Source: Larix kaempferi (Eukaryota > Streptophyta > Pinopsida > Pinales > Pinaceae). From it: a stretch of DNA of 64,000 bases. The stretch is taken from NCBI GenBank assembly GCA_027924585.1, contig BSBM01000036.1:62001-126000 (forward strand), read 5' to 3'. Shown here in pieces: positions 33,863 through 45,946 of the stretch. The notes under the pieces are model-generated. The model did no database searches and was not told the origin of the DNA. It was given only the letters and a program-made list of their open reading frames with translations. Each line of letters starts with the position of its first letter. Positions within the stretch are counted from its first letter, which is position 1. The position numbers and the translations under genes were made by a program.

Positions 33863-34039
33863 TTAAACTTCAACCACAGTTGACTGATGGTCTGCTTGGT
33901 GGTCCTCTAGTGCTGCATAAATCCTAGGGATGGTCCTTGCCACTTGACCCACTGTTTTAACTCCTTGGATGTTGTGAACTTGCTTTTCACTCCCATTTCG
34001 ATGTGGAAAGTTCTTAAGCATGTGGTCCCCTCCACATCC

Positions 34040-35209
34040 CTAACATTGAAGATGCTCTCTTAGATCTCTTGGCTTGTCTCCCAACATCCTAGCTGGATTA
34101 GGCACACCTTGTGGTGGCCGCCTTGGCTGATTTCTGAATTGAGGAGGCTTGAACCCCTTCTTCCTTTGGTCAAACTTTTCATTTTTCTTATCCTTCCATG
34201 CCTTATGGAATTCTGGTTTGCTTTTGTTTTGATCAAAACAATACTTGGCCTTTCTTATGGCCTCCTCTAGAGTTCGAGGTTCATCAAACTCAATTCTATC
34301 TTTATATGACTGGGGTAGTCCACTTAGAAAACACTGAATTTTCACCTTATCATCCCTGATGTATTTGACATATATCAACAACTCTAAGAATATGCTTGCA
34401 TATTCCTCCATAGTCATTTGCCCCAATTTCATCTCGTGGAACTCTTTGATTTTGTCATCATAGTACTTGTCAGAAAGGTAATTTTCCTTGAAGTACTTCT
34501 CGAACTGCTTCCACACAATCTTCCTTTCATTGATCCTCTTTACTTGTCTAAGGTGTTCCCACCATATAGACGCTCTTCCATTCAGATTGAAGATAGCCAC
34601 TCTTGCCTTCATATTTCCTGAATAGTCTTGGACTTGGAAATAATTCCTCATCCCAAGAAGCCAAGCCTCAACTTCTTGACCAGATTTAACTTCACCATCA
34701 AAGGTAGGAGGTTTGGCCTTCTTAAATTCTCCATGAGAGTTGTTCTTGGAAGACATCTTCCTCTTAATCTTATGAGATGAAGAGCTTGAAACTTCAATGG
34801 ATTCCTTAGAGTTAGATGACTCACTAGAAGAGATTTCTGGAGTGTATATCCTATCCATAGAAATCCTTCTTGAACTATGGGATCTATTGTGGGAATGCCT
34901 CCTTGAGCTACCCCCGCTCCTTTCCTAATTTTCTGAATTCTGCCCATGGTTTATCTTCCTTTGAATGCCAGTCAAACTTTAAAGCATAGTTGCATTCAAC
35001 TGATTCTTCTCCTCTTGGGCTCTAATCATCCTGACATTGTCTGCTCTGCAACTCTGCAGTTCCATCCTTAAGCTCCCCATGGTTTCTACAATGTCTTGGG
35101 GAGTTGCTTGGTTTCTTCTACCATTAGATTTTGTCTCTGCATTATCAACCTGTACATTCTCTCCCATTGCATCTACCTCAACCTCATAAGGGTCTTGTGC
35201 ATCCTCCAT
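34040..35209 (-). pseudogene. Element B Gag
   Basis: The ATG at 35209 opens a 76-codon acidic N-terminus ending in TAA near 34979. After that the Gag core runs in frame from about 34858 to 34040. Blocks include KAKPPTFDGEVKSGQEVEAW, MRNYFQVQDY, ASIWWEHL, WKQFEKYFKENYLS, GQMTMEEYASIF and QCFLSGLPQSYKDRI, the usual Gypsy Gag pattern. A basic, proline-rich tail leads to a zinc knuckle at about 34045-34005, where the Trp codon after the first Cys is TAG and the last Cys is Phe. Gag forms the particle; this copy has lost its knuckle. Confidence 0.88.
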
Positions 35210-36358
35210 GATGATACTCTTCTTCTTGGCCCAACCAATATCAAATATTTCCCAACTGTACTAGACTGAAATGCTGGTCCTTAACTGTCATTGATAGGAT
35301 TCCGAATCTGCAAAAGTGTTTATAAACACATTTGTTAGATTTATTACAGTCCTTGAAAATTATAACATTAATCTACATGCATCCTGGGAACAACCCATAT
35401 TGACAATTAGAGAACTTTCTCACAATCAACGACATATGAGGGGGACGACGAGGGTCAAGGGGGCTTGCCCCCTTGTGGCTTCTTGTAGGGCGGGTCAAGG
35501 GAAACACCCTCGTTTTTGTTTTGTAAATCATTCGATTTCGCACAATTTGGCGCATAAGATCAACTGCAATTTTCAATTTCAGGCACCTAAGAATCGACTG
35601 TGAAAACTGACGCATTTACCCTGATTCACGCCCTTCAGAAGCCACCTACCTTGCTATTGGCGCATTATGCAAAACGATTATAGATCAACGGTTCAGATTG
35701 AAGCGGAGAACAATATCAACGACGAAGGTAAGTTTCGCCGGAGGAAAAAACGAGGAATATAACACATTCCAAATCGTCGAAATAACCGTTGAGACGTGGT
35801 TAAATAGGGGAGAAGATCAACAATGGTTGATTGATTGGCAGCAGATCAACGATCCACATCCGTTTTGCATCACCAGCATGCATGCTAGGACGGAGTGGTG
35901 GGTGGTTGCGAAATCCTAAGCCACCCTCCACGTGTCGACACCATATTATTTCACAAGTTGGGAAAGCGGTAAGGGAAACTACCTTCGGCCATTATGAAAC
36001 CGCTTTCACGCTTCATCCCTTACGGTTACTTGCTCACCCAGGTCTAATGTGGCTAGTCCACGTAGCACCCTCTTCCCACACAGCTCCTCCATGTTGGACC
36101 TCCTGCCCACGTGGCTCCTCCACGTCACCCTGCCACCTAGCACGGGTGGGGCCCAACTAAATTTTTCCCCAAATTTCAAAATTTCGATTTTATGCAAGGT
36201 TTTCATTGGTCAATAACGGGGAAATTTTCGAAGCTGTTTTCGAACTTACTCCAAGCCGATTAACTGCCATTCAACAGAACTTAACCCTGCACAGTAATTT
36301 TTTATCCTTTTACCTGTAGATCGTGATTTTTGGCCCATACAACTTTGACATTGCAACC
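35210..36358 (-). other. Element B 5' leader
   Basis: Between the primer-binding site and the Gag ATG lie about 1.15 kb without a supported ORF. It is moderately GC-rich and CpG-containing (e.g. gacgacgagg near 35445). Confidence 0.6.
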
Positions 36359-36377
36359 AGAAGCTCTGATATCACTT
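36359..36377 (-). other. Element B primer-binding site
   Basis: The minus strand reads TGATATCAGAGC just after the LTR end GATGTTACA and a few spacer bases. It differs by one base from TGGTATCAGAGC, which is complementary to initiator methionine tRNA. Confidence 0.85.
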
Positions 36378-37825
36378 TGTAACATCCCCCTCACCCAATC
36401 CGACCATCGTAAGGGGACGTTAGCCAAACCTAGGCTCTAAAATTCGTTCCAAATGCATAATACGATTTTAAACAAAAGGAATGTGTGCAAAAATATAATT
36501 AAACATGCACAACGGAATTAAAGTCTAACCACACACATCTAATTTGCAAATACAAGCATAAACATTACATGCATCAAATAAAACAGTTCAGATTCAAACA
36601 CATGAGAGTACTTATCTTTAAGAAACACAGATCCAAGCAACTGGCTGTGTAAGAGCGCTTTTCCACCCAACCATAGGCACTCCGTCCAACATATACTCTT
36701 TCTGCTGGGAGGCCACCCCCAAGATGGGCTCTGAGGCCACTAGGGCGAAGGAACCACCTACAAGCTTCTATCTCTCAGCCCACAACCCATTCTGCTCTTT
36801 GTGGTTAGCCAAATTCTCATACAGAGCTCTACAAGAGTCTCACTCAGCCCTCACAGCCTTGGCTTCCACAATACTTGCCCCACACATCACCCTTCTAGCT
36901 CAGGCATCCCCTTCACCGATCCACGGTTCTATTGGGCGATCCATATTGTTGAGTGCTTCCAGTGTGTGTATAGAAGAAGTCCAACCTGATATGGCTGCTA
37001 TAGAACCACCTGTAGCCTTGATTTGTGACTTCTCAAGCACCTCCGAGCAACATAAATCCATGGGTAAGGTTCCTAGATTGCCCAACCTCTCTACTCACCT
37101 ACAACCAACTATATTCCCTTCCAAAATGCAGCTCTGTCTTCTAATTCAAAATTATGGGTTTAACACACAGTATGGTAAAAAATGGACATGAGCAACAATG
37201 GGATAACTCTACGTAGTGTAGTAGCTTGCATGAGAGAGAATGAGAATGGAATAATCATCAAAAGAGTGTTGGCTCTAAGTATATGAGGTAGGGGTGAAAA
37301 GAAAGCTGACATAGCTTCTGACCATAGAAGAAATAGGACAGCTGATAGCTGACATAACTGTCACAACCCCCATGCTTCAATAACTACTAGAAGTGACTTT
37401 TCCCACCAACCTCACATGTGCAAGCAATGATTGGAAAATGGTAAAAAATGAGATAATGGGCTTATTCCCATCACATGACAGAATTTTAGGTGAGTTCTAA
37501 GGTTGACACATGGCAGCATAGGATTTGGTTTCCCATAAGCCCCCTTCCTCTTCCCCTTTAGTGGAATCATAGCCCCTTTGGTGCTCTTTACAAAACCATT
37601 GTTGGACAATTTGATTAGTTTTCAGCATAATATTTACATACATTTCGAATTAGGCATAATAAGCCAATCATATGGTCCAAAATAAAATATAACATCATAC
37701 ATGCCTATCCATTCACTAGTCGGGCCTTGGCCTTGAGCTCCGCACTAGGAATTCACATTAGCATATTTACATCATTTACATAATATTGGATAAATACATT
37801 CCAAGTCAAAACTATGGATATTACA
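36378..37825 (-). repeat. Element B 5' LTR
   Basis: About 1.45 kb, TG...CA ends on the minus strand, followed outside by the target duplication AAGCT. It lacks the 461 bp found in the other LTR, with the breakpoint near 36459. ORFs on the plus strand within it are antisense to the element and are not taken as genes. Confidence 0.95.
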
Positions 37826-37830
37826 AAGCT

Positions 37831-37977
37831 TAAGATACATTATACACCTATCAACAAAAATGATATATAATAACAACATTATAATTATGTAAAAATATAA
37901 TAACAACATTATAACGATGATAGTAAAAAAAAGTCCATAGATGATATTATGAATAATAACAACATTATACCTATGAT
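37831..37977. repeat. AT-rich spacer with three copies of a 16-bp repeat
   Basis: Copies of ataataacaacattata, or that sequence with one base changed, begin near 37865, 37897 and 37950. This short stretch is the original DNA between element B and LINE2. Confidence 0.7.
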
Positions 37978-37993
37978 ACCACAAAAAGCCCAT

Positions 37994-38667
37994 TTTTTTT
38001 TCCACTGAAAAATTTAACTTACTATTAATATGCGAAATAGTAAATATGTCCAACTGTCATATGAGTAGAAAGGATAACACCCTATCCAGATAGAGACCAG
38101 GGAAAACTGTCAGATGGACAGCAAATATCAGCATCTAGTGTCCAAATATGTCCCTATAGACAGAGCCTCAAGCCACATAAATATCCAAGGATCAAACAGG
38201 AAGACATCCTGTAGAGTATCAGCAAATATGAACCAACATTTAACTAACATAATACATATATGTCTAAAATCCAGTCGGTCTAGTAAACAATGGCCCATCC
38301 AATGACCAAAGATGACAGAAGAGTATCGTTCCTTCCATGCAAACCACAACATCACATATGAAAAGTTTTATAAAGCTTATACATCCGAAACAAATTACTG
38401 ACAGCTACAGTAGAACTGTATAATATATAGCCGCAAAATGAATATATAGCAGGAAGCCCAATGAGGAGTTGGAATCTGTGGCAATTTTAATGATCTGTAC
38501 ATATAAATATTAGTCACAAAAATCATATGGTGATACCGCAAAAAACTATAAGATAAGCAATATGAACAATATAATAGAAGACAAAAGTATCAAGACCAAT
38601 GTAAGTGATAAGAACCCTGGGTAAAGAGAAGTTCCTCCCGCCATTCCTGCCATAGAATGATCCCCGC
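37994..38667 (-). other. LINE2 3' UTR
   Basis: Sequence after the RNase H stop (minus strand) down to the A tail. It has no supported ORF and two short pyrimidine- or purine-rich runs only. Confidence 0.65.
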
Positions 38668-41600
38668 CTATGAGGTAAGAGCACGCTTGGAGAGCAAATC
38701 AGCCTCCGAATTCACCTCTCTGAAAATATGGGCGAAATGAGTATGCTCAAATTCAAGAATTAACTTCTGCACTGCTTCCATCCAATGATTGAGAAGCAGA
38801 ACATTGAGAGGTGAAATGCCTTTTGCCCAAGAAATAATAGATAAGGAGTCACCCATAATCACAAGAGAGGAAATTTGTCTGGAGCGAGCAAAAAATAGCA
38901 AGAGCCATAGGGCGCATAATTCACTGCGAGTATTGGATCCATTTCCCAGATTGAGCCAAATATGGAAAAAACAAGTGTTGGAAATGTGTAGAATTGCACC
39001 ATCCCCTCCCACCCCAGGCCCTCCTACAGCGGCCCCATCAAAGAAACCACATGGGTACACCAGGACCGGAGGAGCCAACCGACATCTTTTGTTCATAATA
39101 TTCCTTCCAACATCCATTCCATGAATTGTTGTATATTCCTTGTAAGCAGCTAGGGTTCTACAACAAATCCAATCCCGATGAGGCATAGAGTTCTCGAATA
39201 TTCGAGAATTCTGAGCTTTCCATACCTCCCAGATCATGAAATAAGGGAGTTCAACACACATATTGGAATGTCGGGACCAAGAAACAAGGCAATCACTAAG
39301 AGAAGAATGCCTCCAACAGAATTGTATACCAGAGAGAGTTGCAATTTGCTTCCAAAGATCCCGAATGAAAGAACAGGAGGAGAAGAGATGGACAACTGAT
39401 TCCTCTTGTAAGCAACAAAGCGGACACCTACCCGAGCCATTGAAACCTCGAAGACATAAATTGTCCCATGTAAGAATCTTGTTACACAACGCCAGCCAAA
39501 TAAAGCATTTTATCTTTAGTGGAAGGGATAGCCTCCAGACAGATTTGTGCCACCAGCTTGTCTCAGGATGAAAATCTCATATGCCAATTTAGCTGTAACT
39601 TTGCCATGAGCCACATCCCACGACCAAGCTAATCTGTCCGGTGTCTCAGATAATTGAATGTTTGATTGATAAAAAGGTCTGATATATTCATCCCATTCAT
39701 TCCCTAATATACCATAAAATCCCAGTTGTGGAGCCGAGATCCACAATGAACGCCCATCCTTATATTGACTAGCCGCATGTGCAAGGGTGCAAAATCCTTT
39801 TGCTTTGAGATGAGTCCTTAATTCCGAAGACAAGATGTGTGCAGATGGGCCCCCTAAGATCGGATCAAGTCCCAGCTTAATGTCACGACCATTACTAGGA
39901 ATCCATGCTATCCATTGAGCAATAACATTGAATGAACCCATCAATCCATTCCAAAAATTCAATACACCCATAGTAGCAGGGCAACCCAGACAGAGCCAAT
40001 TTGCAACAATAGAATTTTTCAGGTACTTGGCTCTGATGATCATCCCCCAAACAGAATTATCAAAAAGTGCACGCCAAAGACTTTTTGCATGTAGAGTCGT
40101 GACAAAATGATCCAGGTCCTTTATATTCCAACCCCCCAAGTTCCAGGGTCGAGCTAACAAAGACCATCTTATAAGGTGAAATTTTTCCTGCTCCCCACCA
40201 CCCGACCATAAGAAACTGAAAATCTTCCTCCGTATAAGACCGAGGAGTTTTACAAAGTGAAAACCATTAGACACCCAAATTTTGAAGAACGGCTTTTGCC
40301 AGCGTAAGTCTGCCACCCATGGATAAGTGTCGAAAACTCCAATGTCCAATACGATTTTCAAATCATCTAACAAGCTATGACCAGTCCTTAGTAAGATAAT
40401 TAGAAGGCTTAATGAAGAAACCCAGATATTTCGTTCCTTCAGCCATCTCCTTGAATTTTAGAGGCAAAATCCAGCTAATCAACTGTTCCACATCAGCTAG
40501 CAGGGAATGTTTCAAAAAATGCGACTTAATATAACTGATGATCATACCAGAAACCGAGCAGAAAAAGTCCAGTATCTTCTGATACTGAACCCACTCCTCA
40601 AGGATACCCAAGCCAAATAGCATAACGTCATCCACAAAAAGAGAATGTGTTACAGATATATCTCTTGTAATCTTAATGCCAACAATCTGCCCCTCCCTTT
40701 TTGCCTTATGAATAGTGAGACTCAGTCCCTCAATGACCAACAGGAAAAGAAGCGGAAAAAGGGGGCAACCCTGACGTAGACCCATGGATGCTTTAAAGTA
40801 GTCCGATGGTTGACCATTAATGAGTATAGCAAAATTTACCGGTGAAACACAGGCCATAATCCATTTCATCACTTTCCATGGTAGACCGATCTGGATAAGA
40901 ATTAATCTCAATAGATTCCAATCAACCCGATCATAAGTTTTCACTAAGTCCAATTGAAGAATGAGTGCATCAAGCTTCTTCCGTTTTACACTGTGAAAAA
41001 TTTCCTGAGTCACCCCCACAGCATCATGGATCTGACGGCCCTGCAAGAAACCATACTGTTCCATAGAGATGTGCCTTGAAAGGATCGGTTTGATCTGATC
41101 AGCAATAATCTTGGAAATTATCTTGTAGACTAAATTACAAAGAGAAATAGGCCTGGACTCATTATAATTATTCGGATGGGATGATTTCAGAATGAGAGCC
41201 AGATAAGTAGAGTTTAGGGCCCCAGAAACAATACCCAATTTTCGAGATTCATCCACAGCCAGTCGGAGGTCTTCCCCCATAATATCAAAAAAATGGATAA
41301 AAAGTTCCACCGTCCACCCATCCGGACCGGGAGATTTATCCTTAGCAAAGCCCCGCAAGGTTTTTTCCACATCCATTATAGTAACATCCATGAAAATATT
41401 GTCCCCCTCCGTTTCATTAAACATCCGAGGGTATTCCTTAATAATCTTAAATTGTTCCGTCAATGTTGTATTTTTGGGGTCAGAATAGTACTCCTGAAAG
41501 TGACTAGCTGCCTCATCCATCAACTCCACATCCCCCCTGATCCACTGACCAGAGTGATCATTAAGATCCCAAATTGTATTATGTATCCTCCGAGAATCCG

Positions 41601-42711
41601 CAAAATGGTGAAAAAACTTTGTGTTCAAATCCCCAGCTTTGAGCCAGATGGAACGGCTCTTCAATCTCCAAGTTTCCTCCTGAATGAGAAGTATCTTCAA
41701 TTTCCTACTCTCCATTGTTGAGAGTTTTGTAGTTTCCAAAAGTGTGAGACCAGGACACACAGACCGATGCATCAGTGTTTCTATATCCCTTTCAATCTCA
41801 GCGAGTTCTGCTCCCACCATTGCTTTTTTATTTTTTTCCCACAATATAGTATAATCTTTAATGGCCTTTAGTTTCACCGCTAGCTTGTACATCGCAGATC
41901 TCTCCCCCGATACATCTATATGTAGCCAGTTTGTTCTCACACCCGAAGTGTAATCAACATCCGTAAGCCAAGTGGAGTTGAATTTGAATGGGAAATAGTG
42001 ATGTGAGGCCTCAGCATCAAATTGAAATATTATAGGGAGATGATCGCTAATTTTTATCTGCTGAATCCAGGACCTGTAATTCTGAAAACAATCTAGTAGT
42101 GGTTCCGAGATTAAGAATCGGTCAATGCATTTCTGTATCAGATTTTCATCCTTCCTACCATTGGACCAAGTCGGGGCCATTGGCCTCGGAGCAACATCAA
42201 TTAGGGAAAATTTTGAGAAGAGATTTCTGAAATAGATACCTAGGGGATCCCTCCTAGCTGAATTTCCCCAGAATTCCTCATCCCCCCATGTGAAATTCAA
42301 ATCCCCAGCAAGAACCAAATTCTCCAATTCTAGCAAATGACCCGAGACAACCATGTCCCAGATAGCCACCCTATCACAATAAGGGCCATAACAATTTATA
42401 ATATTTATGTTCTTTTCCGATCCCTTGAAATTACCAAACAATAAGATACCCAAAGAGATAATAGATGGATTTAGCCTCAAAACCATTGGATTCCAAGCAG
42501 CTAAGAGACCACCAGAAAGACCCAGAGCATCCACAGTGCACATCATCCAACTCGGCTTAATTTTGTTAAAGAATATACGGGCCTTCTCCCCGCAAACCAT
42601 AGTTTCCTGTAGGAGGACCAAATCAGGATTTATAATATGTAGAACACGTTTGAGGGCCAGTTGCTTGGGCAGACCCCCCACACCCCGAATATTTTGTGAG
42701 AAAAATATCAC
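38668..42711 (-). pseudogene. LINE2 ORF2: endonuclease, RT, zinc region, RNase H
   Basis: On the minus strand the frame opens at 42711 with GTG inside the ORF1 stop (GTGA), where LINE1 has ATG. The endonuclease shows SQNIRGVGG, LVLLQETM, AGDLNFTWG and KISDHLPI. RT shows YNESRPISLCNLVYKIISKI, LDLVKTYDRVDW, LRQGCPLFPLLF and FVDD (about 40643-40632). A frameshift near 40375 and another near 39500 split the C-terminal part. The zf-RVT block reads CPLCCLQEESVVHLFSSCSF, and the RNase H reads GFFDGAAVGG, RSELCALWLL and VIMGDSLSIISWA, with all three catalytic acids present. It ends at 38668. It is broken by at least two frameshifts. Confidence 0.92.
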
Positions 42712-44693
42712 TTTCGAACCCTGGCAAGGGCTTTAATTCCTCTAAGAGCCCGGGTATCAGAAGAGTTGGGGGAATCCACAATACAACGGTCATCCTCCAT
42801 CCCCCCCGGAGTGACCATCTTGTTTTTTCTAGCACTTCTTGTTTTTAATGGAGAGAATTCCGGAGCCAATCCACCCCTATGTGCCCCCTTTTGTACACAT
42901 TGATCTCCCTTAGATTCAGGTGGTTTCACAGAGGTATTTTTAATAGCATCCCCCGCTAGCTCAATGGTCTTCTGAGCTGAGGAAACCCCCAAATCCTCAA
43001 TGGGCGGCTCATTTACAACTACCACCCGATTCTTATAAAATGTAGGGATGGGCGTCTTTTTTACCATTTTTGAATATGACGGAATATGTATAATTTTATC
43101 CATTGCATCCAAGACCCCACCGGATCTCATAGGGTGACATTCTAAGCCTGACTGAATCACGGGAATATAGTCATTATCCCCCACCATCCTTTCGTCAGAG
43201 TCGGGAGCAAGCAGACCGGGATTCATATTATCATTACCCCCACACCCCAATATTTTCGAACCAGAGATGGGCAACTTAGAATCAGTGGATATAATAATAG
43301 TCGAGGAAGAGGATATTGGGATTTTGGGAGAGACAGACAGAACCAGAGAGGAATCGGGTGGGAAAATATGTGTAGACCTCACAAACGGCTCATTCATAGA
43401 GACAGGGACATCGTCCTCAGACGAATCGTTGGATACCTTCTCAGACCCAGAAGAGTTTGTTGTCATAGGAATGGTATGACGACAACTCATATAATTTCCA
43501 TTATTTCCATTGTTTAAATCTAAAGCATTTATAAATGAGATATCCAAATCATTTAATGAGTGGTATAAAGAAGGGTCCCAAGTTTCCAACTTACGGATCA
43601 ACGCCGAGTCAGTAGCAGAAGGGAAGGGAATCCTGTTGGAGAAGCCGTCTAGCATACCCGACGCATCCAAATCCTTATCGCTACCATCATCCGATGACCA
43701 GAAAGGTCCCCCCTCCTTAAGATGACCGGAAGATGCATTTTCCTTACATTGGCACCACAAGTGCCCCACCCCCTTGCAATTTGAACAGCGAAAGGGGATG
43801 CTCCAATAGTCAATGATCTGTGAGAGCTTACGACCATGCCAGTTGATGTGAAGAACATCAATAAGGCCCAACGAAATATCCACCTCAACAAGCACCCGGC
43901 CAATACGGCGGTCAAATCCAGCAAGATGATCCTCATCTACATGAAGAAAACGCCCAATACAGTTACCAGTGGCTTCAAAAGCCCCACGGTTCCAAAGTGC
44001 TAGTGGAAGCCCCGGGAGGAGCACCCACAAGTGTCATAGTCGAACCGACGTTGTTTCCGGATCAAATTCTATTTGCCATTTCTGTAACATTAGGATGCCC
44101 GCACCATAAAGCCACAGTTTATCCAGAATGATGGAGCAATGTGCTTCTTGTTCAAACTTAAAGCCATACCAGTCGCAAGCCATGGCAAAAACCTGGGGGG
44201 TGTAGTTTAAAATGGGGTTCCACTTTTCTATTACCCATTTTACAATGTCCTTATGATTCATAACATGGTATGAGAACTTGCCCACAAGCACCGTCATGTT
44301 GAATTCCACGATTTCTTCCAAACCAACGTCTCTTCCCACCGTTAACTAGACTTCACTTGGTCTGCAAAAATACTTCTCTTTCAGACGCCGAGTTGAGTGA
44401 GAGGAAGGCAATGTTTTGCCACTGTTACCCAGTCGAGGCGCCACCCGAGCACTTCCAACTGATGGGTCCAAGCCCGAAGCATCAACAGGTGTCCCTCCTA
44501 GTGTCAGAACCCCCTTTGTCGACTTGGCACGAGGTGCCACATGTCTGATGCTTGTGCTATGTGCCTGTTTCCCCTTCAGTTGGTTTTTGAAGACAACTTC
44601 TGGTTTGAATAAACCAGCTTCCTCTATCATGTAATTTGAAATGTTCATATTATTGTCCGCCGGGATTACAGTATTTGGCACGTTATCCCCCAT
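42708..44693 (-). pseudogene. LINE2 ORF1 (DUF4283, zinc knuckle)
   Basis: Best start is the ATG at 44693 on the minus strand (MGDNVPNTVIP); the frame also extends further without an ATG. Stops at 44346 and about 44034 divide it into three in-frame parts. The middle and last parts form DUF4283 (VGKFSYHVMNHKDIVKWVIE, LWVLLPGLPLALWNRGAFE, DRRIGRVLVEVDISLGL), followed by the CX2CX4HX4C knuckle CSNCKGVGHLWCQC. The C-terminal half is serine-rich with acidic stretches. The last codon AAG and the stop TGA overlap the beginning of ORF2. It would bind the LINE RNA; two stops make this copy defective. Confidence 0.88.
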
Positions 44694-44849
44694 TTCTGGC
44701 AGTCCTAAAATCACAAAACAGGGTTTTTTGCAAACACGGGCTCTAATAATCGAAAGCCCGACAATATCCCCTGTCAGTTTGGTCAATCCGAAAATATGGC
44801 ACCTGTTAAGTCAGTACCTTGTTTTTCCAATTTTTGGTTTGATTTGCAC

Positions 44850-45946
44850 TTTATTTTAAGCTATTCATTTTCTTTAACTTGATTTTTTCCTCCTTAGTAG
44901 GTTTTCCTTAGGATTTATATAAGATTTTGGGCTTGCTTTTGAATTTTTAGATTTTAAAGCTTTAGATTGGTTTTTTATGAGGGTTTTTAAAAGTTCATTA
45001 TATCAAATAAGAAGCTCATAGATCTTATTCTAAGTGAGGACATGTACAAGTCTAAGCCTGATGACCTCAAAATCCCATGCAAAATGATATAAAGTTGTTT
45101 AAAAGCAACAAATCAGTGTTGAAGTCTTTCTTGTAGCGCTGGAGCCGAAATTCAACAAGGAAGCGCTACAAGAATATCGTGATCACAGATTCTTCCTATT
45201 TTCCAGCAAATTTTGGCACGCACGGGCTAGTGAATGATTAATTATGTGTTTCAGAGGATCATGACGTGTTGATGCAGAAGGCATTATGATTTCAAATGCT
45301 TGCACGTCGTGAGAAGGTCGGGTTCATCATCAACACAGGTGGAGTTCAATTTGACATCTATCCACACGATTTCAGGTAATGTGGCATGATGTTGTTATCT
45401 ACAAACTCATTCAAAGACAGAATATTTAATGAGATAACCATAACCACTTGAAAAAGCTGAGCACCGTTGCCAATTGGACAAGTAAGAGGCGTTGAGGGCA
45501 TCATGAAAATTAGGGCTTAGTAATTCCGGGGTGAACCGCTAAATTGAAGATTGCGCGACATCTGGACAACAAAGCTGACTCATCTGACAGTGGAGGTCGT
45601 GATTTCAAACAACCACATTGGAGCAATTTACAGGTATTCTTAAAAAACCCATATAACAGCAGATTTGGGGCTTTTTCGTTTCAGCTTACTCTGATCAAAT
45701 TAATCAAAGGATAGGTAAAATTGTGCTTTAAAACGCAATTTTAACCAGAGAAGTAGTTATTTGATGATAAGCTGCGACGCCAGTTTAAAGGAGGGTTGAA
45801 GATGATAACCTCGTTTTTATATTTAATCCTGTCAGTGCTCCGAATAAACCTGTATAGTCAATAGTGCTGTTAACTTCCAGAATCCAGCTCCTGTTCACAA
45901 AAAAAATACCAGAGTATATATCCAATTTACAAGTGATTGAAGCATA
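44850..45946 (+). other. Upstream region of the 613-codon ORF
   Basis: About 1.1 kb without an ORF, AT-rich at the left and mixed at the right. It holds a perfect 13-bp inverted repeat listed separately. No LTR, primer-binding site or terminal repeat could be matched to the downstream flank at 47.8-48.45 kb. Confidence 0.4.
45128..45174. other. Perfect 13-bp stem hairpin
   Basis: TTCTTGTAGCGCT at 45128-45140 and AGCGCTACAAGAA at 45162-45174 are exact reverse complements around a 21-nt loop. It is in non-coding DNA upstream of the 613-codon ORF. Confidence 0.9.

Larger units (their letters stand above)
21770..37830 (-). mobile_element. Element B: chromoviral Ty3/Gypsy retrotransposon with both LTRs and TSD
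   Basis: The element occupies 21775-37825 and reads on the minus strand. The 5-bp target duplication AAGCT is found at 21770-21774 and 37826-37830. LTRs start TGTAATA (minus strand) and end GATGTTACA or GACGTTACA. The primer-binding site adjoins the right LTR and the polypurine tract adjoins the left one, as expected for a minus-strand element. Gag, protease, RT, RNase H, integrase and a chromodomain are recognisable in this order. LINE1 (23225-30041) is nested in the 3' LTR. Without LINE1 and one copy of its duplication, the element is about 9.2 kb. It is old: all ORFs are broken and the LTRs differ by roughly 6-7% by hand count over about 590 bases. Confidence 0.95.
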
